Positions 13,596 through 23,997 of a stretch of 64,000 nt of DNA are shown piece after piece; position 1 is the stretch's first letter, and every line of letters begins with the position of its first letter. The position numbers and the translations under genes are program-made. This stretch comes from Gigaspora rosea (taxonomy: Eukaryota > Glomeromycota > Glomeromycetes > Diversisporales > Gigasporaceae), in assembly GCA_003550325.1 (NCBI GenBank), contig QKWP01000654.1:102225-166224 (forward strand). Reading direction: 5' to 3'. The notes beneath the pieces are model-generated. The model saw nothing but the letters and a program-made list of their open reading frames with translations, ran no database searches and was not told the DNA's origin.

Positions 13596-14042
13596 TAATA
13601 ATCCAAATTTGACGATTTTGGTACTATTTAAATCGTCTCATTGAGATGAATCGAATGGTACCAAAATCATTAAATTTCGATTACATTAGCACAAGATATT
13701 AATAATTTTATAATTTTTATAAAATCCAAATGATCTTGGTAACCAGTAATCCAAATTTGATGATTTTGGTACCATTCGATTCATCTTGATGAGACAGTTT
13801 GAATAGTACCAAAATCATCAAAATCGGATTACTAGATCACAAGATATTCATGAAAACATTTGTAACGTAATTTATATAATATTAAGATATTTATATAAAA
13901 TTATGTACAAATCGTTTTTTGCAGATATCTTGTGATCTAGTAATCAGATTTTGATGATTTTGGTACCATTCGAACTGTCTTATTAAGACGAATCGAATGG
14001 TACCAAAATTACCAAAATTAGATTACTAGATCACAAGATATC
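13596..14042. repeat. Three copies of the palindromic repeat family
   Basis: Copies at 13596-13700, 13735-13850 and 13924-14042. The third is nearly perfect from GATATCTTGTGATCTAGTAA to its inverse. The shared core is GATTTTGGTACCATTCGA, a short loop, and TCGAATGGTACCAAAAT. Confidence 0.85.
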
Positions 14043-14982
14043 TGCAAAAAACTATTTGTAATATAATTTTATATAGAGTAAATTTATTTATCGCCTCATG
14101 CGATGCGCCTTATATATCGCTCTTCCAATTAAATTTCAAGATCAGGTGTAATATTACACAATCAAAAAATTCAAAACAAACGTTCGTTTTGTCAAGAATC
14201 GTGTATAACTTAAAATTGAGTATATGAAACTACTCTTAGAATTCTAACAAAAAAATTTCTTACAAAATTTTACTATAAAACTCCCTCTCGCCATACACAC
14301 AATCTATATACCTCACCCTAACTCTAACCAATGAAAAAATGTGTTATTTTAATTTACGTTACACCTAATTTTATGATCTGCAGCAGGTGTAACAACATTG
14401 CACGTACGATATATAAATTATTTCTTTATATAAAGAAGTTTGCTATTTATTACCAGTGGTGATTATCACCAATGTATATTTTTATCTTCAAATTTTGTCT
14501 ATGAAATCAGGACCCGAAGAACTCTAATACAACTCAAATCTGAGTTTGTATAATTTTAGCAGTATTTTAGCCAAATAGATGTATAAAATAGAGCAAAATT
14601 TGAAAATTTACTATATAAAAATGCAACGTTTAATGAATTTCTATGCCAAATTTCCTTTTTTAGAAGGCATCCAAAGCGGAGAAAATCATGTGATCAATCG
14701 CCAATCAAATTATAGAATTTTGATGATCTTCAGCGAAGCAAAAATGAAAGAGAAGCGAAAACCTTGAAAAATACAAAAAATGATAGTCCAAACCTACCTC
14801 GATATGCTAAACAAAATATCAGAAAGGCAATTTTGCTTATATATATTTACCTAAAACTTAATCTAACCCTAATATAGAATGACCCTAATCCTAAAGTTAA
14901 TTGAAAAAATTTGTCTCTGTTTTAGACGCCCCCCTTTTTAGAATCTTTTAAGTTGTATTAGAGTTCTTAGGGGTCCTATAAA

Positions 14983-15140
14983 ATCACCTTTGAGGCTCTA
15001 ACAAAAAAAATTTTTGTAAAATTTTGATATAAACTATACCCCTCTGCCCATCCCAGTTCTTACCCTAACCCTAATATTAATCAAATTTTAATTTTTATTT
15101 TGGCAAAAAACTTTTTATTAATTTTGTTAATTACTGGTGA
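14983..15140. repeat. Segment duplicated at 17142-17400
   Basis: Runs from GAGGCTCTAACAAAAAAAA through ATTTTGGCAAAAAACTTTTT, and is repeated with few changes at 17142 onward. The duplicated tract continues after 15673, so the element 15141-15673 interrupts one copy only. Confidence 0.8.
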
Positions 15141-15673
15141 GGGGGCATCCATAAATAATGTTATGTTTGAGGGGGGGTCCCCCAAAATATACCGATTTTT
15201 CACTATGTAGGGGGGTCCCCCCCAACATAACGCAATTTTTTTATTAAAATTTGTCTAAAACTTGATCCAGTAGTCCAAATTGGATGATTTTGGTACCATT
15301 CGAATCATCTCGAGGAGAGGATTCGAATGGTACAAATTTCATTTGATTTGGAGCACTGGGTCACGTTTTATTAATGAAATACTATTGGTTATTATGTTTT
15401 CTTATAAAATTACTATAAAATCAATAGTATTTCGTTAATAAAACGTGATCCAGTAATCCAAATGAAATGATTTTGGTACCATTGGAGTCGTCTCATAGAG
15501 ACGAATCGAATGGTACCAAAATTATCCAGATTGGACCACTGGATCATAATATATTCAAGTTTTTGTAAAATTTTATATATAAACATACGGATTTTGAAAA
15601 ATTTTTTTATATAGTAGAGGGGGGGTCCAGCGCTACTATGAGGGGGTACATAACGTTATTTATGGATGCCCCC
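15141..15673. mobile_element. MITE with GGGGGCATCCATAAATAA ends and 3-bp TGA duplication
   Basis: The terminal inverted repeat is GGGGGCATCCATAAATAA followed by CGTTATGT-like sequence and G-runs. The element is flanked by TGA on both sides. The paralogous segment at about 17280-17300 lacks the element and has one TGA, which serves as an empty site. A 3-bp duplication recalls PIF/Harbinger elements; the family assignment is inference. The interior contains two palindromic-family hairpins (about 15250-15378 and 15440-15552). Confidence 0.75.
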
Positions 15674-15754
15674 TGATCATCATCACTGGCAATAAGTAGT
15701 AATTTTCTTATATAAATATCTTAATATTATATAAATTGCATTACAGATATTTTC

Positions 15755-16620
15755 GTTAATATCTTGTGATCTAGTAATCCAATTTTGATAATTTTGGTAC
15801 CATTTGATTCGTTATGATGAAACAGTTCGAATGGTATCAAAATCATTAAAATCAGATCACTAGATCATATGAAATCTGCAAAAACCGATTTGTATCGTAA
15901 TTTTATATAGAAGTTTGCTATTTATCACTAGTGGTGATCATCACCAATATATATTTTGTATCTTTAAAATTTGTCTATCATCGAAAAAATAAATAAGGCG
16001 CAAATCTGCACAAATCTGCGACCCTGAAAAATTTCAACAAATTTGCAATAACTTGTGATAATGTGGCCCAAATTTAACGATTTTTGTACCATTTCATTCG
16101 TCTCGATGAGACAGATCGAATAGTACCAATATCGTTGAATTCCAATCACTAGAACACGAGAAATCCCATTTATGTGAATTTTATAAACATTGAATGATTT
16201 TGCCAACCAGTGGTCCAAATTTAATGATTTTGGTAACATTCGATTCCTCTCGATGAGATGGTTCAAATAGTACCAAAAACGTCAAAATTGGATCACTGGT
16301 TGACAAGTTATTCGTAAAAAACGATTTGCGGCGCAGTTTTGCGCAGAAATTTAAAAATTTTTGCGCAGAACTGCGCCGCAAATCATTTTTTACGCAATTT
16401 TGATGTTTTTGGTACTATTCGAACTGTCTCAATGAGAGGAATCAAATAGTACTAAAATCATTAAATTTGGACCACTAGTTGGCAAGATCGTTCAATGTTT
16501 ATAAAATTCATATAAATGAGATTTTCTTGTGTTCTAGTGATTGGAATTCAATGATTTTGGTACCATTTGATCCATCTTATCGAGATGAATCGAATGGTAC
16601 CAAAATTGTTAAATTTGGAT
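15755..16620. repeat. Five palindromic-family copies in close succession
   Basis: Copies at about 15755-15872, 16045-16165, 16195-16320, 16395-16490 and 16525-16620. The last one is split by the insertion at 16621. Spacing is irregular, so this is dispersed clustering rather than a satellite array. A further nested inverted repeat (GATTTGCGGCGCAGTT and its inverse) lies at 16320-16390. Confidence 0.8.
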
Positions 16621-17034
16621 TAGGGTGTCCAGGATTATTCGATGCGATGAGGTAAATTATGCGATTTGACCGAGGTCAATTATGCGATGAATGCGAAATA
16701 AATTTAAGATTATGCGAAATATTTAAATAGATTATGCGATCTTTATAGTGTTATGTTACATAACATATACTATACTATTCTCAGAATTATTTAGATATTG
16801 CCAAAAAAATTTGCCCGACCTTGCTCGTATTTTCAGTTCATTCATTTTCTACATCAGAACTTTTCAAAATTCTTTTCCTGCATTAGCTATCATATTCAAA
16901 AAATCATATCTACCAATCATATTTGAGGCACGTGCCCTGAATGCTTTTTTTGTTTAATTATGTGAAGCATATGCGATGCGAAAAAATGGTCAATTATGCG
17001 CATAGCATAGCATCGCATAATCCTGGGCACCCTA
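16621..17034. mobile_element. hAT-like non-autonomous element, TAGGGTG ends
   Basis: Ends read TAGGGTGTCCAGGATTAT and, inverted, TAGGGTGCCCAGGATTAT. It is flanked by 8-bp duplications ATTTGGAT (16613-16620) and ATTTGGAC (17035-17042), and splits one palindromic repeat. The interior is rich in TTATGCGAT motifs on both strands. A related sequence interrupts gag at 25568. The small open frame inside (16748-16957) has no motif. Confidence 0.8.
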
Positions 17035-17141
17035 ATTTGGACTACTGTATTACAAGTTATTGCAAAATTTGTTAAAATTTTCTAGGGTCGCAGATTTGTG
17101 CAGATCTGCATCTTATTTATTTTCCCGATGATGAAATCACC

Positions 17142-17400
17142 TTTGAGGCTCTAACAAAAAAAATTCCTCGTAAAATTTTGGTATAAACTATGCCCCCTGC
17201 CCTATCCTAGTTCTTACCCTAATCTAATATTAATCAAATTTTAATTTTTATTTTGGCAAAAAACTTTTTATTAATTTTGTTAATCACTGATGATAATCAT
17301 CACTGGCAATTTTCTTTTATATAAATATCTTAATATTATATAAATTGCATTATAAATGTTTTCGTGAATATCTTGTGATCTGTTATCCAATTTTGATGAT
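17142..17400. repeat. Second copy of the 14983-15140 duplication (empty site)
   Basis: Matches 14983-15140 and then continues directly into the sequence found after 15673 in the other copy, including ATAAATATCTTAATATTATA. It therefore represents the unoccupied target of the 15141-15673 element. Confidence 0.8.
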
Positions 17401-17625
17401 TTTGGTACTATTCGATTCATCTCGATGAGACGAATCGAATGGTACCAAAATTATCAAATTTGGATTACTGTTTATCAAGATCGTTAAGATTTATAAAAAT
17501 TATAAAATTATTAATATCTTGTACTACAGTAATCTAAATTTAATGATTTTGGTGCTATTTGATTTGTCTCGATGAGACGATTCGAATGGTACCAAAATCA
17601 TTAAATTTGAATTATTAGATTTTTT
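17372..17625. repeat. Two palindromic-family copies
   Basis: Copies at 17372-17480 and 17512-17625 with the core TTTTGGTACTATTCGATTC, loop TCTCGATGAGA, and TCGAATGGTACCAAAAT. These are the last of the cluster. Confidence 0.8.
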
Positions 17626-17629
17626 ACAA

Positions 17630-20231
17630 TAGTTCTTCAAATATTTAATTAAATGCTATAAAGGGTAGCTTATTTTTAAAGTTAAAAATTTTATTATTGT
17701 TTTAATTTAAAAATACAGGATAGGTTATAGAGGTTTTTAAGTTTTTTTAAAAATTAAAAGAGTAGCTTATTTTTTTGGAGTAACATATTTTCAGAAATAT
17801 TTTATTATAAGTTAGATAATATGTTTGCTTATTTTTAATAAATTTTTATATATTATATGGTAAAAATGCTTATTGATATTAATAAAAATGCTTGCTTAGA
17901 GCTATTATAAAAAATTTTAAATTTTTTGTGACCTATATACTAATAGCTTAGGGTTCTATTTTACTGTAGCTTTTAATGTTAGTAGTTGTGTGATTTTGCT
18001 ATCACTTTTAGTATCATTGTTTGAATTTTGCTTCTTTTAGTTCTATTGTTGTCTTTGAGCCATATTCAATCTTTTTATCACTGTTCTAATAGGTGTATCA
18101 TGACTAACTTTTTTTTACTTAAGGAGGCTTCATGGTTTCTTGCTGGTGATAATTTTGTAGTAGAATATTGTTTTTTTTGTTATGTATATTTCAACTAACT
18201 GTTTTTTTTTGGTAGTGCTTAAGATCTTTACTAGTAGCTTCATAGTAGTACAAATTGCTCATGCTATGAGTTTTTGATATAGGAGACCTAAACATAATCA
18301 TGAGGCCTAAAGGTTAGGTTTAGGGTCAATTTCATTATGTTGAGCTTTGAGGAGGGTTTTATATATATTACTTTAATCTATAGCCATATAGTTATAGTTA
18401 ATTTTATGTAAAATCTGCTATAGTATAATAAATTTTAGACAATTATTTTATCACCATGGCGATGCATTGCCACTAGGGTTGGAACACAAAGGCATGGGCA
18501 TGCCTATAGGCATGCCAAAACGCAAAAGGCATGCCAAGTTATATAATACAATTATTCAATTCTATTGGTCAAAAATCAAATACTCTACAATAGCAATTTT
18601 GTTATTTTTTTATTCTTTATTCTTATATTAACCAAAAAAATATTCTAGATATTTACTCTTGCAATTGATAAGAAGCACTGTTAGTTTGTCAATTTTTTAT
18701 ACTATACATATTTCATTTTAATCTGATTTCATTTTAATCTGTCACAATAATTCTATAAAATGATGGTTATAGTAAACTTATTTATTTATCTGTCCCGTAT
18801 CTAAACTTATAAATTATCTATATATATAGTATAGTATGTAATTACCTGTTCATTATCACATGTTTTAAACTTAAGTATATATATTTTTATCATTGTACTT
18901 ATACTTTTCTGTTTTTTACTTATTTATGCACCTATTATCAAATCTCAACTTGCATATTTTTCCTATTTTGGGGTTGTTAAAGCCTGGCATTTTGCAAAAT
19001 TACTTGATATATATCTACAATCAGTTCAACCAAAACAAAGCAAGATTGCAAAAACTAAGACTTGAAACATATCTACCAATTTGGTTTGACTCAAAATTAA
19101 CCAATCATAGTTAAGAATTATTTATAATTAAAATTTATTACAAAATAAAGTTTTTACAAAAATAGCCTTTTTAACTTTGGACCCAGGATAAATGTATAAA
19201 ATATTTTAATATTTACAATATTTATATGTTTGATTATTAGCTAAAAGTAAGTTAAACCGGCAGTTTTCCTGAAAAATAATTTACAACTTTACCCTTACCC
19301 ATTATTTAATCAATCATTAACAACAACCCAATCCTTTACTACCCAAAACCTAAACACTTCAATACTAGTAATAATGCTTTCTTTTATGGCTTAGCATAAC
19401 TGTTTTTTTTTTTGATATTTTTGCTTATTTATCTCATATAGAGATCAAGAAATTATTTTTATTGAAAGTTTTATTTGTTATTCTTTATGTCACTTAATGG
19501 CAAAAGTTCATGTAACAGTTTATCAAAAAAAGACACTAAAAATTAAATTTGTAGATATAGATAAAAATAGCTATTTAAACCAGACTTTGTTCACTAAATT
19601 AAAGTGTCAAAAGTTTGAATTTACTATATATAATATTTCTCTTTATTTCACCTCTAACCTTAACTTTAATATTAATTAAAAATCAGAAAAATCAAGCAAT
19701 TTCATAAGGTGCCAGGCTTTAAATATCTCCTATTTTGTCAACTATCTTATTTTCTCTATTCCTATGCCTTTCTATTTTCGTTCATGTATACATCTCTGTA
19801 TTAAATTTTCCTACTTGCCTCTCCATTACATCATTATATCTCCGTCTTAACATCACACACTCCATCATTAACTTTATTTGTTCCGTGATTTTCCTACTTC
19901 ATCTGCCTGCAATTGCATCCTGTACGATGCGAACCTTGTTTCATTCTCAGTATTACTAAATCCTCATGAAAAGTTAATTTGACACCTTGACATAGCGTCA
20001 AATACAACCGATTGTAGATCCCATTTACTAATTAAATTTCATCTTTTTAGAAGGTCATTTATCGGGGATTCTATCATTAATTTCATATGGGCGGGCATCT
20101 TCACGAGATCTTAACGGTCTTGAGGCTTCTCAGGTACAGATCCTCTTGGTGCATCGGATCGTGTCTAGGTCACATTTCCTGGTCACGTAGCGCAAAAAAA
20201 TCAGGAACAAATTTGGGCGGCTTTACCTCTT
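17630..20231. other. Intergenic; no gene seen
   Basis: AT-rich sequence with short frames of no recognisable family. A sequence resembling one end of the 46458-46686 MITE (TTTCATTTTAATCTGATTTC) is present near 18715-18760. The 19990-20231 part is less AT-rich but shows no motif. Confidence 0.45.
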
Positions 20232-20264
20232 ATACAGTACGGGAGCTAAAGATATCCACGTTTA
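20232..20264. repeat. Left target duplication and terminal inverted repeat
   Basis: ATACAGTAC (20232-20240), then GGGAGCTAAAGATATCCACG. Compared with the right end, two bases (CA) are missing after GGGA and one base differs (CCAC versus CAAC). Because GTACNGTAC is itself palindromic, the flanking nine bases could instead belong to the inverted repeat. Confidence 0.75.
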
Positions 20265-21380
20265 ATTAGTTGGTTTAAAAATGTTATAACTTAACAAAAA
20301 ATTATTAAATCAAAAAACCCTCTTTCAAATTGATAATTTATAACCCAAACTACATTTCTGAAAAAGGATTTTTATTTTTATTTTTTTTAACAGTTTAAAA
20401 TTTATATAAATGGCGCTGATCTACATGTATAGACCAATAAAAACTAGTTATTTTTGTGTTACATTATTTTAAATTTGGCGCACCTTAGTAAAAAGTGGAT
20501 ACGGCTTAACAAGCGATCAACATGTACAGGGTATTACATCCATATTACCCAGAAGATCGTATACGAAAATCAGAAACACCGATACCATTAAGAAAATCGA
20601 ATCGACATGACAAGATTAGAAGTTAATCCGTAATGAAACACAAAGAAGATCATATACCGATGATCTGATAACAACAATCAGATGAAGATAATGAAAATCA
20701 GACGCGAAAATAAAGAAGAATAATAATCTGAAAAGAATTAATATTTAGTATAGTAAATTAACTAGTTAGATCGAAAATGCTAAGTTTTTATATCATGAAT
20801 TTTATAGTTATTAGAAAAGTATTTAAACAGTAGATTTTAGACATTCAAATCTGTGTGTTGAACTCGATAAAAATAAAGTGTTGAAAAGTTGAAAAGTTGA
20901 AAATTGTAAAAATAAGTGTTGATCACGAAAATATTATATTCAGAATAACACCTTCAATACATGTACACTATTGAAATATTCTTGCTTTCAATAGTTTTGA
21001 CCCTTTATTGTATACCACTTGTAATTACTACTTTGATAGTAGTAAACCATTTGACATATCGGAATCTACTCCTTGCACCAAAGAAATCTAGCATATATAA
21101 TCTTTAACATATTTTATATTCTCTATATTTATCAAAGAAATATTATAACAGTATACTTAACTATACCCACTGATTATATTTAATAAACTGATTATTATAA
21201 ACATAAACATACTTCGAAAAGTGAAAAGTTAGTTTGTTGGTTTAAACTTAACGTATATATTAAGGACTAGCTACCCTTGAGAAATACTATACTCTTCAAA
21301 GGAAAATCATAATAAACAAGACATGCACTAACAAGGCGAAAACAAATAAAAGCTGCAACGCCATAATAAAGAATAACTAA
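20265..21380 (+). other. Long A-rich leader of the element; no gene
   Basis: About 1.1 kb between the left terminal repeat and the first gene. It holds repeated ATCAGA motifs (20570-20720) and a triple GTTGAAAA repeat (20877-20903), and no open frame worth calling. It is the natural place for a promoter and an untranslated leader. I see no copy of it at the 3' end, which argues against LTRs. Confidence 0.45.
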
Positions 21381-21965
21381 ATGAGAATATACACTACACT
21401 TTACAAAATATTTATCATCTGGATTATAATAGGTCTAGCACCAACACTAAAGAATTTTATTAAAGCAGAAGTTATAGTCATAACTATACCAGCACCAGCA
21501 CCTGCACCAGTCACTACAACTCCTACAGAAAGCGTTCCTACTACAACTAAAGCAAGTAAAGAAACTGCAACTACCTCTATTCAATCAAGCCAAGCGAGCC
21601 AACCAGAAGACAATAGCAGTAGCAACCTTACTACTATTGTTGGAATATTAGCTACAACATTAATAATATTAGCAATAACATTAACAGTATTAATCTGCTG
21701 TATACGAAGACTTAGAAAAAGAAAACAAGCGTATAAAAGACATCTCTATACAGGAACAGGAGCAGTACCTCCACCTTCAGTATCACAAGTTCAAAGAGGA
21801 TTAGCATATCAATATCTTAACACCTCAGACTTACCATTTCAACAAGGCGCATTCTCAAACGCAATTCCAGAATTAAATCAAAATCAATTAGAAACTTTAG
21901 TAAGAAATCTCGGCCTTAGAGACCAAGTACGGACTAAACAGGCACCACCACCACCACCTTACTAA
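21381..21965 (+). CDS. Type I membrane protein, mucin-like ectodomain, PPPPPY tail
   Basis: Predicted 194 residues. Residues about 1-29 form a hydrophobic signal peptide. Residues 30-85 are rich in Thr, Ser, Pro and Ala (PAPAPAPVTTTP), a likely O-glycosylated stalk. Residues about 84-107 are a transmembrane helix ending in a basic stop-transfer stretch (RRLRKRKQAYKR), followed by an 80-residue cytoplasmic tail that ends APPPPPY. PPxY is a known ligand for WW domains of NEDD4-type ubiquitin ligases and serves as a late-budding motif in some enveloped viruses; that function here is inference. It is the first gene of the element, followed by a 119-bp gap and a run of small membrane genes. The frame is intact. 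No sequence family is recognised. Confidence 0.75.
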   Translation: MRIYTTLYKIFIIWIIIGLAPTLKNFIKAEVIVITIPAPAPAPVTTTPTESVPTTTKASKETATTSIQSSQASQPEDNSSSNLTTIVGILATTLIILAITLTVLICCIRRLRKRKQAYKRHLYTGTGAVPPPSVSQVQRGLAYQYLNTSDLPFQQGAFSNAIPELNQNQLETLVRNLGLRDQVRTKQAPPPPPY

Positions 21966-22084
21966 AACAAGTAATCCGAAATAAAAGAAGTTTAATATAG
22001 GAAGTTCACCGAACAAAAATAGATCAACAAAGAAGAAAAAGATAGGAATACTAAAATAAGAACTGAAATCGCGACTATACGCGT

Positions 22085-22312
22085 ATGAGTTTGATAAAAA
22101 AAGACAGAATAATATCAATTATAGTAACAATCGCTTCACTTATACTAGGCACCGTTATCGCATTAATAATATACTTCGCACCACCAGAAATCCAAACTAA
22201 ATTAGCTCAAGGCATAACACTCACATTATTATCTGCAACAATAATATTTACAATCTACGCCCTCATCAGACCATTATATGACAGAAGATCAAACAACATC
22301 GACAACTGTTAA
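22085..22312 (+). CDS. Small two-helix membrane protein
   Basis: Predicted 75 residues with two hydrophobic segments (about 8-30 and 42-62) separated by a short loop, basic residues at the start (LIKKDR) and a polar tail. No family recognised. Its end overlaps the next gene by 35 bases in another frame, consistent with compact polycistronic packing. The position among other membrane proteins suggests a shared role in a membrane or envelope complex, which is inference. Confidence 0.6.
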   Translation: MSLIKKDRIISIIVTIASLILGTVIALIIYFAPPEIQTKLAQGITLTLLSATIIFTIYALIRPLYDRRSNNIDNC

Positions 22313-22505
22313 CTGCAATTGTAATTTATTAAACCCACCAGTATCTACGCTATTACTTACTCTAATCGCAACAATATTCATAGCTATCATAACTATTCTC
22401 ATAATCGAGTACAATCATCAAAGATATAAAAAGAGACTCTACAAACAGTTCTCTACACTCTACGGACTATACAGAAATCAAGATACCAACACTGGCTATT
22501 GTTAA
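22278..22505 (+). CDS. Small single-pass membrane protein
   Basis: Predicted 75 residues: a short polar, Thr/Asn-rich N terminus with two cysteines (NCNCN), one transmembrane helix (about 23-44), then a basic cytoplasmic tail (HQRYKKRLYKQ) ending in a cysteine. It starts inside the preceding gene. No homologous family recognised; intact frame. Confidence 0.55.
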   Translation: MTEDQTTSTTVNCNCNLLNPPVSTLLLTLIATIFIAIITILIIEYNHQRYKKRLYKQFSTLYGLYRNQDTNTGYC

Positions 22506-22508
22506 TCT

Positions 22509-22757
22509 ATGAATACTCAAAACTAAAACATACAAACACCTGACCAAACTCAAACAATAATACTTACCATATCTGTTATAATCATACTCGTAATCATATC
22601 TATAGTTATATCAACTACTATATACTGTTGTTGTAAAAACAAAATCAAAAGAAGAAATTACCCAATTCACAATAACATACAAACACCTTCGCATATCTAC
22701 CAAGATCCTATAACTAAAGAAATAGTTGTAAATGGAAGTAGATTACCAACTGTATGA
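22509..22757 (+). pseudogene. Small membrane protein broken by TAA at codon 6
   Basis: From ATG 22509 the frame runs 82 codons to TGA 22755-22757, with one in-frame TAA at 22524-22526. Apart from that stop it has the same plan as its neighbours: short polar N terminus, one transmembrane helix of Ile/Val, a CCC cluster, then a basic tail. The stop is one C-to-T change from CAA (Gln). The end overlaps the next gene's start by ATGA. Confidence 0.55.
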
Positions 22758-22927
22758 ACATATTCAAAAGACTATTTGGGAAAAAGAAAAGAAGACAACA
22801 CAGACCAAGACCAATACCAATACATATACCACATCACCAACGGTATAACTACCTAGCAAATAATCAATTCGGACCTAACACTCAAGAAATAGATAGATTA
22901 CTAGGAACCACATGTACCAGAAGTTAA
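22754..22927 (+). CDS. Small basic protein, unknown
   Basis: Predicted 57 residues. Begins MNIFKRLFGKKKRR, a strongly basic amphipathic start, then a Pro/His/Arg-rich stretch (RPRPIPIHIPHH) and a polar C terminus. Its ATG overlaps the previous stop (ATGA), and its TAA is directly followed by the next ATG. The conserved packing supports it being a real gene despite its size. The basic head could bind membrane or nucleic acid; no family recognised. Confidence 0.5.
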   Translation: MNIFKRLFGKKKRRQHRPRPIPIHIPHHQRYNYLANNQFGPNTQEIDRLLGTTCTRS

Positions 22928-23275
22928 ATGAGTGTACAATTTCTTACACTCACGATACCTACCACAACTATATTCATAACAGTAACACCAACGCCTATAT
23001 ATACTACAGTACTCACGAATAATACAATAACTACTACAATAACTACTACAATCAACTCAGAAGTAACAGCTATAATAACACCAAGCTACGTAAACGATAC
23101 CAACGTTATTATACAAGACATAGTATCTATAGCATTACTAATATTTGCAATAGCAATAATAGTATTCGTAAACTATAGACATAGATTAGGAAAGAAGCTC
23201 AAGATAGCCAATAATCATCTTGATCACGCAGAAAGATTAGCAACTACATTAACTAATACAATCTCATCTAATTAA
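22928..23275 (+). CDS. Thr-rich single-pass membrane protein
   Basis: Predicted 115 residues. The N-terminal 60 residues are dominated by Thr and Ile (ITTTITTTINSE) with possible N-glycosylation sites (NDT). A transmembrane helix follows at about 64-82, then a basic stretch (NYRHRLGKKLK) and a short helical tail. This is the same layout as the first gene of the element, so it may be a second surface protein. It ends TAATG, sharing one base with the next start. Confidence 0.6.
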   Translation: MSVQFLTLTIPTTTIFITVTPTPIYTTVLTNNTITTTITTTINSEVTAIITPSYVNDTNVIIQDIVSIALLIFAIAIIVFVNYRHRLGKKLKIANNHLDHAERLATTLTNTISSN

Positions 23276-23598
23276 TGAGTTGTGAAAACAACGAAACATC
23301 TACAAGTGAAACATATAATACTGCTGACGAAATACTTGCAGATTTAGAGAAAAGACTATCAAAAGAAAAACCTAAATACAAACCATTAGACGAATACGAC
23401 AAAGAACTATTTCAAAAATCTAAAATAATAATTGAAAATAGGAAGCCTGCACAAAACGATATAATACAAGCCTTTATTATATACGCTATATGAAAAGAAG
23501 AAGATAACGAATATATTGAAGACATAGCCAAAGCATATAAACAAAACTTAGAAGAATTAACAAAGTTAACAGAAACTAAATACAAAATAAGTGAATGA
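23275..23598 (+). pseudogene. Acidic helical protein broken by TGA
   Basis: From ATG 23275 (overlapping the preceding TAA) the frame runs 107 codons to TGA 23596-23598, with an in-frame TGA at 23491-23493. It is a charged, helix-prone cytoplasmic protein (ADEILADLEKRLSKEKP) without membrane segments. The downstream ATG at 23595 overlaps the terminal stop as ATGA, which supports the longer frame being the original gene. TGA can arise from CGA or TGG by one transition. No family recognised. Confidence 0.5.
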
Positions 23599-23990
23599 AC
23601 GCTATAAAGAAATTATCCTATATTGAAGTAGAAAAGTAGAAATATAAATATCCATTTCATTCAGACCATACTCGACAATATCTATATTACTACAACGGAT
23701 TTAGAGCATACTTTGAACAACCTATACACGAATTCCCTATACTGACTAAAGATATACCATCAAAAATTGGACAATCATTAAACGCTTTAGATAAAATATA
23801 CTTCAGAAACAACAGAGACTTAAGAAAAAAGGATTTCCTAAAACAAGACGTACTCTCCTATATCAAATATGGACACATATTACAAAGACCTGAAATCATT
23901 AGAAAAGGATTACGAATAGGAAAACAAGACATTGAAAATTACATACGATATTGTTTATTCGCAAGCATCAAACCTATTATAACTCAATAA
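23595..23990 (+). pseudogene. Unknown soluble protein broken by TAG at codon 15
   Basis: The ATG at 23595 overlaps the previous stop. The frame continues for 131 codons to TAA 23988-23990, with one TAG at 23637-23639. The product is rich in Tyr, Lys and Phe (RQYLYYYNGFRAYFEQP) and lacks membrane segments. No domain recognised. It lies 7 bases before gag, so it may be part of the particle or leader module. Confidence 0.45.
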
Positions 23991-23997
23991 AGAAGAA

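Noticed and set aside
10858-17625. CRISPR array
   Set aside because: Repeats are long palindromes at irregular spacing in eukaryotic DNA, without uniform spacers or cas genes.
20087-20269. 60-codon open frame just left of the element
   Set aside because: No motif; it runs across the element's left end and is most likely chance.
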